Shown: positions 32,120 to 41,127 of the stretch, piece after piece
How the letters are laid out: the number at the start of each line of letters is the position of its first letter
How positions within the stretch are numbered: position 1 is the first letter of the stretch
NCBI GenBank assembly: GCA_964344175.1
Contig: CAYFMI010000001.1
Span: 54,688-118,687, forward strand
DNA length: 64,000 nucleotides
DNA from: NIOZ-UU35 sp964344175
Lineage (GTDB): Bacteria; Chloroflexota; Anaerolineae; Anaerolineales; UBA11858
Reading direction: 5' to 3'
Notes under the pieces: generated by a model
Told to the model about the DNA's origin: nothing
The model's input: only the letters and a program-made list of their open reading frames with translations
The model's database searches: none
Program-made: the position numbers and the translations under genes

Positions 32120-32740
32120 TTAACCAATAAAGACTTGCACTTTTTCGCCATCTTTTCCTTCACTCACATCGATGAAGATAGGCGCATCTTCGTTGGCAAT
32201 TTCACCCAGAGCCATAATCACCTCATCCAGGCCGGTAGCATCTAACTTTGGGATCAAATGACCAAAGGTGCGCAGCGCCCAGGCCGTCAGACGGAGCGGC
32301 AGCGGAAAACTGATTGCAATTCTTTGCGGCGATTCGCCTGCTTTTTGCTGAACTCGCACATGCAGCCAGGGCGAATATTGGCTGCCCCAGGCTGTCCCCA
32401 AAATGAATACACCCATCAGGAAAGGAAACCACGCGCAGGCAAACCAGAAACTAAAACCGGCCGCACGCCAGGCCCAATACAGCAATCCGCCCCCCAGTGC
32501 CGTAATCCCGGCGCCAATCCAAAGCGGGATAAACCACCACTGCTTCCAGCGGTTAATATCTTCGGGATCGAGAGGCTCGATCGAAGGGGGGGCTGACTCG
32601 AAATCTGGTGGATCGTGCTGCTCTTCGAGTTGTTCATCTGTGCTCTCCAGCGCCTGCAATAAATTGTAGCCATCCTCCGCGCTGATGAAACCCTGATCCA
32701 CCATATCCAATATTTTTCTGCGTTCATCGGAGAGAGACAT
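32120..32740 (-). CDS. Membrane protein with SHOCT-like module, DUF4097 operon
   Basis: 206 residues. N-terminal module ERRKILDMVDQGFISAEDGYNLLQALE, an acidic/proline linker, two or three hydrophobic helices (WFIPLWIGAGITALGGGLLYWAW and FWFACAWFPFLMGVFILGTAW), then LRLTAWALRTFGHLIPKLDATGLDEVIMALGE, similar to the C-terminal part of the 31661 protein. ATG 32740 is one base after the DUF4097 stop. The protein probably sits in the membrane with the module inside the cell. Confidence 0.8.
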   Translation of the reverse strand: MSLSDERRKILDMVDQGFISAEDGYNLLQALESTDEQLEEQHDPPDFESAPPSIEPLDPEDINRWKQWWFIPLWIGAGITALGGGLLYWAWRAAGFSFWFACAWFPFLMGVFILGTAWGSQYSPWLHVRVQQKAGESPQRIAISFPLPLRLTAWALRTFGHLIPKLDATGLDEVIMALGEIANEDAPIFIDVSEGKDGEKVQVFIG

Positions 32741-32741
32741 G

Positions 32742-33977
32742 CTATTTCCCATCCAGGGCAGCCAAAAGTTCTTCAGCCTGTTCAACACTGATGGCATTTT
32801 CTTGCAGCATTTGCAAGATCATCATGCGTTCTTCATCACTGACGATCTCTGCACTCGTGTGCCGGGCCGCTCGGACAGCATCAAGATCAATAGACATTGC
32901 TTTACGGCCTGAGCGGCGGGCCTCGCGGGCAGCCTTGCGCTGTGCAGCAGCCAGCTTGCGTTCCAACTTTTGCTGAGCGCGTTGGGCAGCTTCTTGGGCG
33001 CGGGTGGTAGCCCGCTCGCGGGCCTGTTCAAGACGCTCTTGAATCTCACGGGTTCTCTCTTCAGAAAGCCCGGCCTCTTGCAATGTGGTGGATAAACCGG
33101 CCAAATGGCTCTGAAGGGTACTGAGATGCACTTCAACTTGTTCGGTGGCCTGGCGGGTTAATTCTTCCGCCATCGAAGAGAAATCGGCATCGATGTCAAA
33201 TTCGAAGTCGTCATCGAAGTCCCAATCGGAGCCGGTTCCCACAAAGTCAATCTTGCCCCCGGCGTTTAGTTGAATCGGCGTTCCACCTTCGCCAAGCTCA
33301 TACTGATAATCCACTTCGCGGATGGTGTGCGTCTGATCGGGCAGCTTTAAGCGCATAATTTGCGCACCACTGGTGAAAGAAATTTCGGCATTCACATCTG
33401 CCGAAATCTGGCAGCGGATATTCCCCCCCGCAGTGACAGCATAAGCTTGCCAGGGAACCGGTGCAATATCTAATCTGGCATTGCCGCCCACATTAGCGGC
33501 GATTCCCCCGCTCACATCTCTCAAACGCAGATTGCCACCAACCCCCTCAGCGCTAAACTGTCCATCAATATCGCGAATGCTGGCGCTTCCCCCAATCTGA
33601 TTAACGATCAGATCGCCGCGCACCCGTTTGGCCGAGAGGCCTCCGCTCACCGTTTTCGCCTCGGTAGACCCAACATCTCGCAGAGCCAGGCTCCCGCCCA
33701 CCAGGTCGATTTTGAGTTTCCCTTCTACGGCTTTGAAGCGCGCTTCCCTGCCTACGTGTTGAACATGCAAATGCGCATCGTGCGGCACATATAGAATACA
33801 ATCTTCAGGACAACGGATGGTGAGCGCATCTCCGCTTTGCTCAAATTGGACATTCTGCTCAGATGACGTCTTGATAAGGGCGGTGTTCCGCTTCCAACCT
33901 TTTACGTGCAGGCTGCCGCCAATGCTTTCGAGGGTAATCGACGATCCATCTCCGAGTTCCAGGGATTTTTGCACCAT
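32742..33977 (-). CDS. DUF4097 (adhesin-like beta-helix) protein with C-terminal SHOCT-like module
   Basis: 411 residues from ATG 33977, preceded by GGGAGGCTTGAG. Residues about 1-210 form a repeated beta-strand domain (IGGSASIRDIDGQFSAEGVGGNLRLRDVSGG), as in DUF4097 proteins that stabilise or sense the envelope. A helical, Ala/Arg/Gln-rich coiled-coil segment follows (about 290-370), and the last 35 residues hold the module RMMILQMLQENAISVEQAEELLAAL. Starts one base after the DUF2089 regulator stop. Structure suggests a bacterial LiaX-like or YvlB-like envelope-stress component. Confidence 0.85.
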   Translation of the reverse strand: MVQKSLELGDGSSITLESIGGSLHVKGWKRNTALIKTSSEQNVQFEQSGDALTIRCPEDCILYVPHDAHLHVQHVGREARFKAVEGKLKIDLVGGSLALRDVGSTEAKTVSGGLSAKRVRGDLIVNQIGGSASIRDIDGQFSAEGVGGNLRLRDVSGGIAANVGGNARLDIAPVPWQAYAVTAGGNIRCQISADVNAEISFTSGAQIMRLKLPDQTHTIREVDYQYELGEGGTPIQLNAGGKIDFVGTGSDWDFDDDFEFDIDADFSSMAEELTRQATEQVEVHLSTLQSHLAGLSTTLQEAGLSEERTREIQERLEQARERATTRAQEAAQRAQQKLERKLAAAQRKAAREARRSGRKAMSIDLDAVRAARHTSAEIVSDEERMMILQMLQENAISVEQAEELLAALDGK

Positions 33978-33978
33978 C

Positions 33979-34362
33979 TCAAGCCTCCCGCTCCTCAAGC
34001 AGTTGGATGGCGTCTTCGTAACTGATCTTCCCGACATCCAAATCTTCTAGCACCTGACGACGGGCATCTTCCGAGAGGCCGCTGTCATCATCCCCGCCCG
34101 GTTCGTGGCCCATCGCCCGAATGATCTCGTGTAATCGGTTGCGGATGGTGGGGTAAGAGAGTTTTAGCTCGCTCTCCATGCGGGTGATTTTGCCCTCACA
34201 GCGCACAAATGTTTCCACAAATTGGAGCTGCTTGGGGGTGAGTTGGGCAAATTGACCAACGGTAAAACGGCCTTCGAAATTTGTATCGCATTCTCGGCAA
34301 TACACCTTTGTCACGGTGAGTTGGCCGCTGCAAAACGGGCATTGGGTAGGTAATGTGTGCAT
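33979..34362 (-). CDS. DUF2089-family regulator (zinc ribbon + helix-turn-helix)
   Basis: 127 residues. N-terminal Cys-x2-Cys...Cys-x2-Cys zinc ribbon (CPFCSGQLTVTKVYCRECD), a DUF2089 helical region with LTPKQLQFVETFVRCEGKI and an HTH-like LKLSYPTIRNRLHEII. The C-terminal 30 residues show the shared module ARRQVLEDLDVGKISYEDAIQLLEE. Known members regulate the downstream DUF4097 genes. Located directly upstream of the DUF4097 gene, consistent with an autoregulated operon. Confidence 0.9.
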   Translation of the reverse strand: MHTLPTQCPFCSGQLTVTKVYCRECDTNFEGRFTVGQFAQLTPKQLQFVETFVRCEGKITRMESELKLSYPTIRNRLHEIIRAMGHEPGGDDDSGLSEDARRQVLEDLDVGKISYEDAIQLLEEREA

Positions 34363-34374
34363 TGAGGTATCCTC

Positions 34375-34563
34375 TTATCCTGCGTGTAGCACAGTTCCGT
34401 ATTGATGCTTCGATTGAAGCCGGTAACCGATCACAACAAATAGCTTCCCAATATTGGCTAGCAGACGAGTAGGAAACTGCGCCGAATCGCCAAGATCCGA
34501 CTGCATGATCTGCACGGCCTGACGCTGGCGTATTTTTCCGATTTCAAGTGTGATGTACCACAT
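34375..34563 (-). CDS. Small conserved-looking protein, first gene of the DUF2089/DUF4097 operon
   Basis: 62 residues. AGGAG lies seven bases before ATG 34563, and the gene ends 12 bases before the DUF2089 start, so it is probably real. MWYITLEIGKIRQRQAVQ, then LLANIGKLFVVIGYRLQSKHQYG. I do not recognise a family; the hydrophobic part is short and there are no catalytic residues. Could be a small membrane-associated partner of the operon. Confidence 0.6.
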   Translation of the reverse strand: MWYITLEIGKIRQRQAVQIMQSDLGDSAQFPTRLLANIGKLFVVIGYRLQSKHQYGTVLHAG

Positions 34564-34917
34564 AGTACTCTCCTAAGACATGCACATACATTGGCGTTCA
34601 CGCTGCAACTGGCCTCTCAGATTAGGCAGTTCAGCACTCGAACGTTCTTTCCTTTGAGTTACCAATCTTGCCAACACCCAATGATTACCTTAATTCTTAA
34701 CAAGATTATATGTAGAATATTTACTTTGTCAAGATTAATTTTTAGAATTTACAAAACCAATGTTAATTTTTCGTAATTTCACATTCATTTTTCGCCCCGT
34801 TCTATTGCACACTTTCCCTAAAATCATATCTGGCACAAAACCCAGACATGCGTTACCCACCTGGAAGGCCCAAACCACCACAAGGGTAATTCAGAAATAC
34901 TATCACACGCCAATCGA
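34564..34917. other. AT-rich gene-free region upstream of the envelope-stress operon
   Basis: 354 bases, more AT-rich than the genes around it, with no credible open frame. It should hold the promoter of the minus-strand operon starting at 34563 and the end of the M23 gene unit. I see no clear promoter pair or repeat. Confidence 0.6.
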
Positions 34918-36399
34918 TTAGCGTTTGGCGGCGGTTACAAAACTCTCATGCACGGCGTTGACGCTCGCCGTGACTGTCGTAGAATAGTGCGTCAGCGTGC
35001 CCTGATAGGGTTGATCGCCGTTATGGGCGATCCAGCCTTCCAGGTTAAAGGCCAATGGGCCTTCAGCAGCAATCCACTCCCCGTTGAATTTACGAGCAAT
35101 GTGGATATGCGTACCGGTGCTTGTGCCGCCTTCGCAGGACGGATGCCCGATGGCCTGTCCAGCAGAAACAACCTGGCCCAGCGGGGCACGGTCGCGGGTG
35201 GCAATATGCAGATAAAACACCGTCCAACCGGTGCGGACGTCGCCATCGCCATCCAGGTCAATTTCAACAATACCGGTTTCTGAACGGGCCACAACACCAT
35301 TGGCAACCGCCGTCGTCCATTCATTCGAACTCGTACATCCACTGGCCACCCCCGGCGGTGCAAAATCAATGGCTGCCCAGGGTTCGCCGGTTCCCCAGCC
35401 GGTATGCGGCCCGCCGGTGTAGGCCCAGGTCTTACCTCCCTCAAAGGGCAGGTACATCTCCGGTTGCTGCAAACTCCCCGGAATGTGCGTCTGATCTGCC
35501 ACCCACGGATCACCAAACAAATCTTGATAAACCTGAGCAAATCCATCAGGCCCAATATCGTGCTGATAATCCAGGCCGGCGTGGGTTTGGGAAAAATAAT
35601 AGTGCAAGGCAACACCGGCGGCGGTCTGCCAGGGATCGGGGTGCTCAATCGTGCCGTCGAGGAGTTCGAGCGTCAGCAGATGACCGGCACGCCAACCATA
35701 ATAACCGTTATTGAGTACATCGGCGGCCCAAACCAGTTGCAGGTACAGCCCCTTGTGACGGCGGCTTTCGTAGCTCAGGGGATAGCGTGCATCCAGGCTG
35801 GCGGGGAGGCTGCTCTGGGTAAGCGCCCCCGTTTGATACTCTAACAATGCCAGCAGCAAGCGCGGGCTAATGCTGAAATTCCCCGCCACATAATCCACAA
35901 TCCCCGCCCCAGTGCGATTAGCGCCACCGACATAATCTTTAAAATCGCGCAGCCAACCGGGTTGCTCATCCACGAAAGCCTGGGTATCAAAATCCACCTG
36001 CGCAGGGCCGTTGACGAACAAGCTGTCTGGCAAAATTTTGAAGGGCGTTCCCCACAGCGATTTGTAATAAATTGGGATCTGCATGGGCATGCCCGGCGGC
36101 AAGGTGGTTGCATCACCTGGAATGATGGGGTTGGCTTCAAGAATTTCGGCCACGGTGGTATTAAAATGCGCTGCCAGCGCGAGAAGTGTATCGCCGCTTT
36201 GAGCGCTATAATCCACCAGTTGCGCCGGTTCGTATTGGGGACGTTCCGGCAGCGGCGTAGGAGATACCAAAACTTCGGGCGCGGGAGTCGCGCTGAGCGC
36301 GGTAGGAGGCACAGACTCAGCCGGAGGCTGGCAGCCAGAAAGAAGCAGGGCAGCCAACCCAAAGATAACAGGAAGCGTGGATTTCAGAATACGGATCAT
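34918..36399 (-). CDS. LysM + M23-type lipoprotein, copy 4 of a tandem family
   Basis: 493 residues. Lipoprotein signal with LLSGCQ (residues about 5-25), one LysM domain (YSAQSGDTLLALAAHFNTTVAEILE ... GMPMQIP) for peptidoglycan binding, a long helical middle (GNFSISPRLLLALLEYQTG) and an M23-like C-terminus: GGPHTGWGTG, AAIDFAPPG, GHPSCEGGTSTGTHIHIARK with the HxH metal pair. Probably a membrane-anchored peptidoglycan endopeptidase or a cell-wall remodeller. ATG 36399 used; the longer TTG start lacks a good site. Confidence 0.82.
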   Translation of the reverse strand: MIRILKSTLPVIFGLAALLLSGCQPPAESVPPTALSATPAPEVLVSPTPLPERPQYEPAQLVDYSAQSGDTLLALAAHFNTTVAEILEANPIIPGDATTLPPGMPMQIPIYYKSLWGTPFKILPDSLFVNGPAQVDFDTQAFVDEQPGWLRDFKDYVGGANRTGAGIVDYVAGNFSISPRLLLALLEYQTGALTQSSLPASLDARYPLSYESRRHKGLYLQLVWAADVLNNGYYGWRAGHLLTLELLDGTIEHPDPWQTAAGVALHYYFSQTHAGLDYQHDIGPDGFAQVYQDLFGDPWVADQTHIPGSLQQPEMYLPFEGGKTWAYTGGPHTGWGTGEPWAAIDFAPPGVASGCTSSNEWTTAVANGVVARSETGIVEIDLDGDGDVRTGWTVFYLHIATRDRAPLGQVVSAGQAIGHPSCEGGTSTGTHIHIARKFNGEWIAAEGPLAFNLEGWIAHNGDQPYQGTLTHYSTTVTASVNAVHESFVTAAKR

Positions 36400-36422
36400 A
36401 TATTTATGAAGCAAACTACTGA

Positions 36423-37790
36423 TTAGGGGCTTGTATCTCTCGTAATCCGCGAGACCGCCGAACCAAATTGATGGGCTGTTACTATGTCTTCGCCGCGAGT
36501 CAGGCCGCCCAAATAGGCGTTATCTCCGGCATAGGCTGTCCAGCCATCTAACATGAAGGGATACGCCCCATCGGCGGCCATCCACACGCCATTGTATTTA
36601 CGGGCAATATGGACATGCGTGCCCGTAGCGCGGCCGCCCTCGCAGGAGGGATGCCCAACACGTTCCCCGGCTTGCAAATAGGTTCCCGTCGGAACACGCT
36701 CATCGGTCGCAATGTGCAGGTACATCAGCACCCAGCCGGTTTGTTCGTGGCCGTCGCCGTCCAGGTCTTGAATCACTGTACCAAACTCTGAGCGCACAAT
36801 CAAGCCTTCGGTCATGGCGACCACCCACTCGATCGAGGGTACGCACCCGCTTACATCCATACGCGGGGCGAAATCTAAACCTGCCAGGGGGCCATTGCCT
36901 TCGAAAGCTTTATGCGGGCCGCCGGTCAGTGCCCAGGTTCGCCCCGGCTCGAAGGGCAGGGTCAAATCAGGTTGTTCCAGGCCCTCCGGAATTAACATCC
37001 CGAACTCATCGACGCGCGCCCACGAGTCGCCAAACATCGTCGAGTAGAGCTGCTCGAACTTTCGCAGGGCTTGCTCACTGCCCATCGGGTCGTAGAGCTG
37101 GGCAAAGAAATATTGCACGGCTACGCTCCCGGCGTTGGCATCCGTTTCTGGGCGCAAAATTGTACCATCGGGATATGAGATTTCGCTGAGTGAGCCATCC
37201 AGCCAGCCATAGAACCCCTCCGAAAGGGCATGCACAGCCCAAATGAGTTGGCCGTAGAGATCTTTGCGATAGTAGGTATCGGCTCCCATAGCGGTATCAA
37301 AATCTTCGCCCTCAGCGGGATGCCCCAGCACACAACCGCTTTGCAGTTCTAACAAAGCCAGCAACACGCGGGGGTTGATCGAATTCTCCAGGGCAACGCG
37401 GCTGATGATTTCGGCAGCGCTTGTCCAACCGGTGATCATCAGGTATTGCTCATACTCAGCCAGCAAGCCACCACCTTCGAGCAGATAATCCGCCACATCA
37501 AAACCAAGCACCGCGGGCGAATAGACCAACTCGGCGTCGGGCAGCACCCAGGATGCCGGTCGCTGTGTCGGCTGAGGTGTTGCCGATGGCATAGGGGAAA
37601 GGGTTGATTGTGATTCCAGGGTCGCAGCAACGGTTTGCGTCTGGGTTGGAGTCACGGGTATTTCCGAAGGAATAGGCATCGGCGTCGATTGAAGTTGACG
37701 CGTCGGAGTTTGCTCAACCAATGGCGCGCAGCCATTCAACAAAATGGCTGTGAAAGCGAATACCCATAATAATAAGATGTTATTACGCAT
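36423..37790 (-). CDS. M23-type lipoprotein without LysM, copy 3 of a tandem family
   Basis: 455 residues. ATG 37790 begins MRNNILLLWVFAFTAILLNGC, a lipoprotein signal with LLNGC; a longer reading from 38057 overlaps the previous gene. After a Ser/Thr/Pro linker the helical middle (SINPRVLLALLELQSGC) and the M23 end (GPHKAFEG, AGLDFAPR, GHPSCEGGRATGTHVHIARK) are as in the others, but the LysM domain is missing. The family therefore has at least one member that cannot use LysM for wall anchoring. Confidence 0.82.
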   Translation of the reverse strand: MRNNILLLWVFAFTAILLNGCAPLVEQTPTRQLQSTPMPIPSEIPVTPTQTQTVAATLESQSTLSPMPSATPQPTQRPASWVLPDAELVYSPAVLGFDVADYLLEGGGLLAEYEQYLMITGWTSAAEIISRVALENSINPRVLLALLELQSGCVLGHPAEGEDFDTAMGADTYYRKDLYGQLIWAVHALSEGFYGWLDGSLSEISYPDGTILRPETDANAGSVAVQYFFAQLYDPMGSEQALRKFEQLYSTMFGDSWARVDEFGMLIPEGLEQPDLTLPFEPGRTWALTGGPHKAFEGNGPLAGLDFAPRMDVSGCVPSIEWVVAMTEGLIVRSEFGTVIQDLDGDGHEQTGWVLMYLHIATDERVPTGTYLQAGERVGHPSCEGGRATGTHVHIARKYNGVWMAADGAYPFMLDGWTAYAGDNAYLGGLTRGEDIVTAHQFGSAVSRITRDTSP

Positions 37791-37842
37791 GACACGATTG
37801 TATCCCATCCCCCATAGAATTGACTTTATCAACGGTAAGTTT

Positions 37843-39426
37843 TTAGCGCTCGCGCACGATGCGGCTTTCAAACGCGCCAAACTGATTGGCGGTGATAGTT
37901 TCTCCGTCGCGGGTGAGGGCGCCTTTGTAAGGAGCATCGCCAGCGTGTACCATCCAACCGCCCAGCACAAAGGGGATTGGCCCGTCGGCGGCCATCCACT
38001 CGCCGTTGTATTTGCGAGCAAGATGGACATGTGTGCCGGTGGCATAGCCGCCCTCACAGGATGGATGCCCGATCAGATCCCCTTCTTTGATTAAGCGCCC
38101 CTCCCCGGCACGGCCCTCGGTGGCAATGTGCAAATATACCAACGCCCAACCGGTTTGCTCAAAACCATCGCCGTCAAGGTCTAGTACTACAATGCCGCGC
38201 TCCGAACGGGCAATCACCCCATCTCCAGCAGCCGTCACCCAGGCATCCGAATCCACGCACCCGCTGACGGTCGTGGCAGGCGCGAAATCGATGGCTGCCC
38301 AGGAACCATCTTTCTCCCAGGCCCCATGCGGGCCGCCGGTATAGCTCCACATGCGATCTACCAGAAAAGGCAATTCCAAATCGGGCTGAATTAATTCTGG
38401 CGGGAAAAGCGGCTCGACCACCTGGGCACGCGTCCAGGGGCTGCCGAACATTTGCTCGTACAGGGCCGGGAATCCATTCTCCGGGTCGAGGGCGGCCAAC
38501 CAGGTTTGACTATCATAAATCTGAGCAAAATAGTATTGCAAAGCCACAGTACCGGCGTTCAGGTCTGGGGCGAGATAGGCGGTAACACCGTCGGTAAAGG
38601 TGATTTGATTCAAACGTCCCTCACGCCAACCGTAATACCCCACCGAGAGATGATTAACCGCCCATTTTAGCTGGCGCAGCAATCCTTTATAGCTTAAGCC
38701 AATTTCTCCCAGAGGGTAATCTTGTTCGGCCAGTGTGGCAGGCTGCCCATATACCCAGCCGCTCTGATATTCCAACAACGCCAGCAATAATTTGGGGTTG
38801 ACCGAGTTATCCAATGCCACCTGCCAGACGATTTCTCCACCGTACGATTCGCCCGCCGTGCCCAGGTACTCATGGTGGTTGCGCAAATAGCCCCCGGCAT
38901 CGTACACAAAGCGCGCTACATCGAAGTCAATTGAAGAAAGCGTGTATACAAACTCACTATCGGGCAGCAGGTGTTCTGAAGAAGTCGTGTTGCCAAAACG
39001 CTGCGGGATGATGAGCAACTGATTGGGGTTGATGAAACCGCTCTCTGGCAGCACCCCGGTGGAATCGATCTCGTCCATCGTGACGCCGAAGCGCACCGCA
39101 AGGGCTTCGAGAGTGTCGCCCGCCTGGGTGTAATAGAGCAGCGGCCCGCCGCTGACCGGCTCGATGGTGGGGGTTTGGCTGGGCAATGGCAGCGGCGTAG
39201 CCGTTGGCTCTGTGGTGGCGGGGATGTCGGTCGGCGCGGCTGCAATTTCTGACTCTTCAACATCTGGCGCGGGAGACGACGTTTCGACCGCCGGCAGCGT
39301 TGCGGCAAGACGCGACGTAATGGTCGGCTCGAAATCGGAAGGCGCCACAAAGGCGGGCGACTGTTGATCGGGAAGGCTGCAACCCGTGAGAAGGATCAGA
39401 AGAAAAAGGGGGAGAGTTTTTCGCAT
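37843..39426 (-). CDS. LysM + M23-type lipoprotein, copy 2 of a tandem family
   Basis: 527 residues from ATG 39426, a lipoprotein signal MRKTLPLFLLILLTGCS, then a Ser/Thr/Pro-rich linker, one LysM (YYTQAGDTLEALAVRFGVTMDEID ... NQLLIIP), the helical core (NSVNPKLLLALLEYQSGW) and the M23-like end with PHGAWEKD, AAIDFAP, GHPSCEGG and THVHLARK. Same layout as the 34918 and 39452 genes; pairwise diverged but clearly paralogous. Confidence 0.85.
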   Translation of the reverse strand: MRKTLPLFLLILLTGCSLPDQQSPAFVAPSDFEPTITSRLAATLPAVETSSPAPDVEESEIAAAPTDIPATTEPTATPLPLPSQTPTIEPVSGGPLLYYTQAGDTLEALAVRFGVTMDEIDSTGVLPESGFINPNQLLIIPQRFGNTTSSEHLLPDSEFVYTLSSIDFDVARFVYDAGGYLRNHHEYLGTAGESYGGEIVWQVALDNSVNPKLLLALLEYQSGWVYGQPATLAEQDYPLGEIGLSYKGLLRQLKWAVNHLSVGYYGWREGRLNQITFTDGVTAYLAPDLNAGTVALQYYFAQIYDSQTWLAALDPENGFPALYEQMFGSPWTRAQVVEPLFPPELIQPDLELPFLVDRMWSYTGGPHGAWEKDGSWAAIDFAPATTVSGCVDSDAWVTAAGDGVIARSERGIVVLDLDGDGFEQTGWALVYLHIATEGRAGEGRLIKEGDLIGHPSCEGGYATGTHVHLARKYNGEWMAADGPIPFVLGGWMVHAGDAPYKGALTRDGETITANQFGAFESRIVRER

Positions 39427-39451
39427 GGTCTTGAGATCAGCGTGCAACTTT

Positions 39452-40972
39452 CTATCGGGAAATTAGATTCTCAGGGATGAAGCCGTTCTCGGCGATTAAT
39501 GTGCGCTCACCTTTCACCAGCGCCCCGTCATATTCGTTGCCCGCGCTTTGACTGACCCAACCCTCCAATACGAAGGGAATCGCCTGGTCGGCAGGAATCC
39601 ACTCACCATTATACCGTCGAGCGATATGGACATGCGTTCCCGTAGAAATGCCGCCTTCGCAGGAGGGATGCCCAACACGCTCGCCAACACTTAAATTTGT
39701 GCCAACGGCGACGCGGTCGCGGGTTTCGATATGCATGTACAAGAGCGTCCAGCCGGTACTCTCATCGCCGTCACCATCCAGGTCTTGCACCACGGCGCCA
39801 TTCTCAGCACGCACAATCAGGCCATCGGCCATGGCTGTCACCCAGGCTTCGCTTTGCACACAACCGAGAGGCTCACCATAGGGGGCAAAATCCAGCGCTG
39901 CCCAGGCCGAGCCATCCCCCCACCCCCCGTGCGGGCCGCCGGTGAAGGCCCACTCCGCCCCGCCTTCGAAAGGCAGCGACAAGGCGGGCTGCTCCAATCC
40001 GGGCGGCAAAAGCGGCTCATAAGCATAATCAAAAGGATAGCCGAAGAGTTCTTCATACACGGCAAAAAATCCGCCGCGTGTGACGGTGCGCTCCCAAATT
40101 TCGGCGTAATAGAACTTTGAGAAAAAATATTGCAAAGCAGCCGTGCCGGCGTTAATGGTTGGGTCAACTGGAATTACCGCGCCATCGGGCAGCACCCAGC
40201 TCGCCACGCCGTTCACCCGCCAGAGATAATAACCACGGTTGAGTTCATTCGCCGCCCAGGCCAGTTGTTTGTACAACCCCTCACGGCTAATATCCTCCCA
40301 CCCCAGGGGGTAGCTGAGGGTATAGCTCTGCGGGTTGGGGTTGGTCAGCCAGCCGCTCTGATACTCCAGCACGGCCAGCAACAAACGCGGATTGATCGAA
40401 TAATCCAGGGCAATGCGCTGCACAATCTGAAAGCCGTTGAGCATCACGCCCTCGACCTCTTCTTCGAAACGAACCAAGTACCCATCCTGGCTGTACACAA
40501 AATCGGGGACGCTGAAGTAAGCGGTCACCGGCCCGGCGACCAATTCCGAATCCGGGATGATTTTGAAACGGGGGCCGGTCGTGACCGGCTCCGGCGCGGG
40601 AATATCGAGAATCTGCCCAACTTCCAGAATATTAATGTCGCTGAGACTGTTGGCCTCGGCAATCGCCTCTACAGAAACCCCGAACTCTTGCGAGATGATT
40701 CCCAGAGTGTCGCCAGGCTGTACGGCATACTGCTCGGGAGATGAGCGTAAGCCAGGGATGGGGTGCGGCGCATCGGGCGTGGGGGATAATACCGGCGACC
40801 CCGGCGGGCGCGCCGTGCTGTACGGGTTAGCAGACTCACTCGCGGCGGGTGTCTGTGTCAGGGAACTGCTCAGCGTGGCCCAGGGAGCTGTTTCGCTATC
40901 CCAGGTGCGAGTGCAGGCTCCTAATATCAGGGCCAGTAGAATACTAATCATGATACGATAATGGAATTTCAT
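39452..40972 (-). CDS. LysM + M23-type lipoprotein, copy 1 of a tandem family
   Basis: 506 residues from ATG 40972, signal with LALILGAC lipobox, a Ser/Thr/Pro linker, LysM (AVQPGDTLGIISQEFGVSVEAIAEAN ... GQILDIP), core with YSINPRLLLAVLEYQSGW and the C-terminal M23-like domain: GPHGGWGDG, AALDFAPYG, GHPSCEGGISTGTHVHIARR. First of four co-oriented copies separated by 8-52 bases, so one operon. Four neighbours of the same architecture point to a local expansion. Confidence 0.85.
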   Translation of the reverse strand: MKFHYRIMISILLALILGACTRTWDSETAPWATLSSSLTQTPAASESANPYSTARPPGSPVLSPTPDAPHPIPGLRSSPEQYAVQPGDTLGIISQEFGVSVEAIAEANSLSDINILEVGQILDIPAPEPVTTGPRFKIIPDSELVAGPVTAYFSVPDFVYSQDGYLVRFEEEVEGVMLNGFQIVQRIALDYSINPRLLLAVLEYQSGWLTNPNPQSYTLSYPLGWEDISREGLYKQLAWAANELNRGYYLWRVNGVASWVLPDGAVIPVDPTINAGTAALQYFFSKFYYAEIWERTVTRGGFFAVYEELFGYPFDYAYEPLLPPGLEQPALSLPFEGGAEWAFTGGPHGGWGDGSAWAALDFAPYGEPLGCVQSEAWVTAMADGLIVRAENGAVVQDLDGDGDESTGWTLLYMHIETRDRVAVGTNLSVGERVGHPSCEGGISTGTHVHIARRYNGEWIPADQAIPFVLEGWVSQSAGNEYDGALVKGERTLIAENGFIPENLISR

Positions 40973-41127
40973 AGTGTCAGGTCTTACGCAGATTTGACAG
41001 TTTCTAAAAATGAACTCGCGCTTAGGCGTTGCCAGATTTATGCCACTACCATCCATCAGGTCAACTGCTCGCGCCAATCGTATAGCAGGATGATGGTTGG
41101 GGGCTTGGTGTTGTCTTTATCTTCGGT

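Noticed and set aside
40976..41000. GGTCTTACGCAGATTTGACA resembles one end of a family A element
   Set aside because: No matching opposite end within 150 bases, so it is at most a remnant and could be chance.
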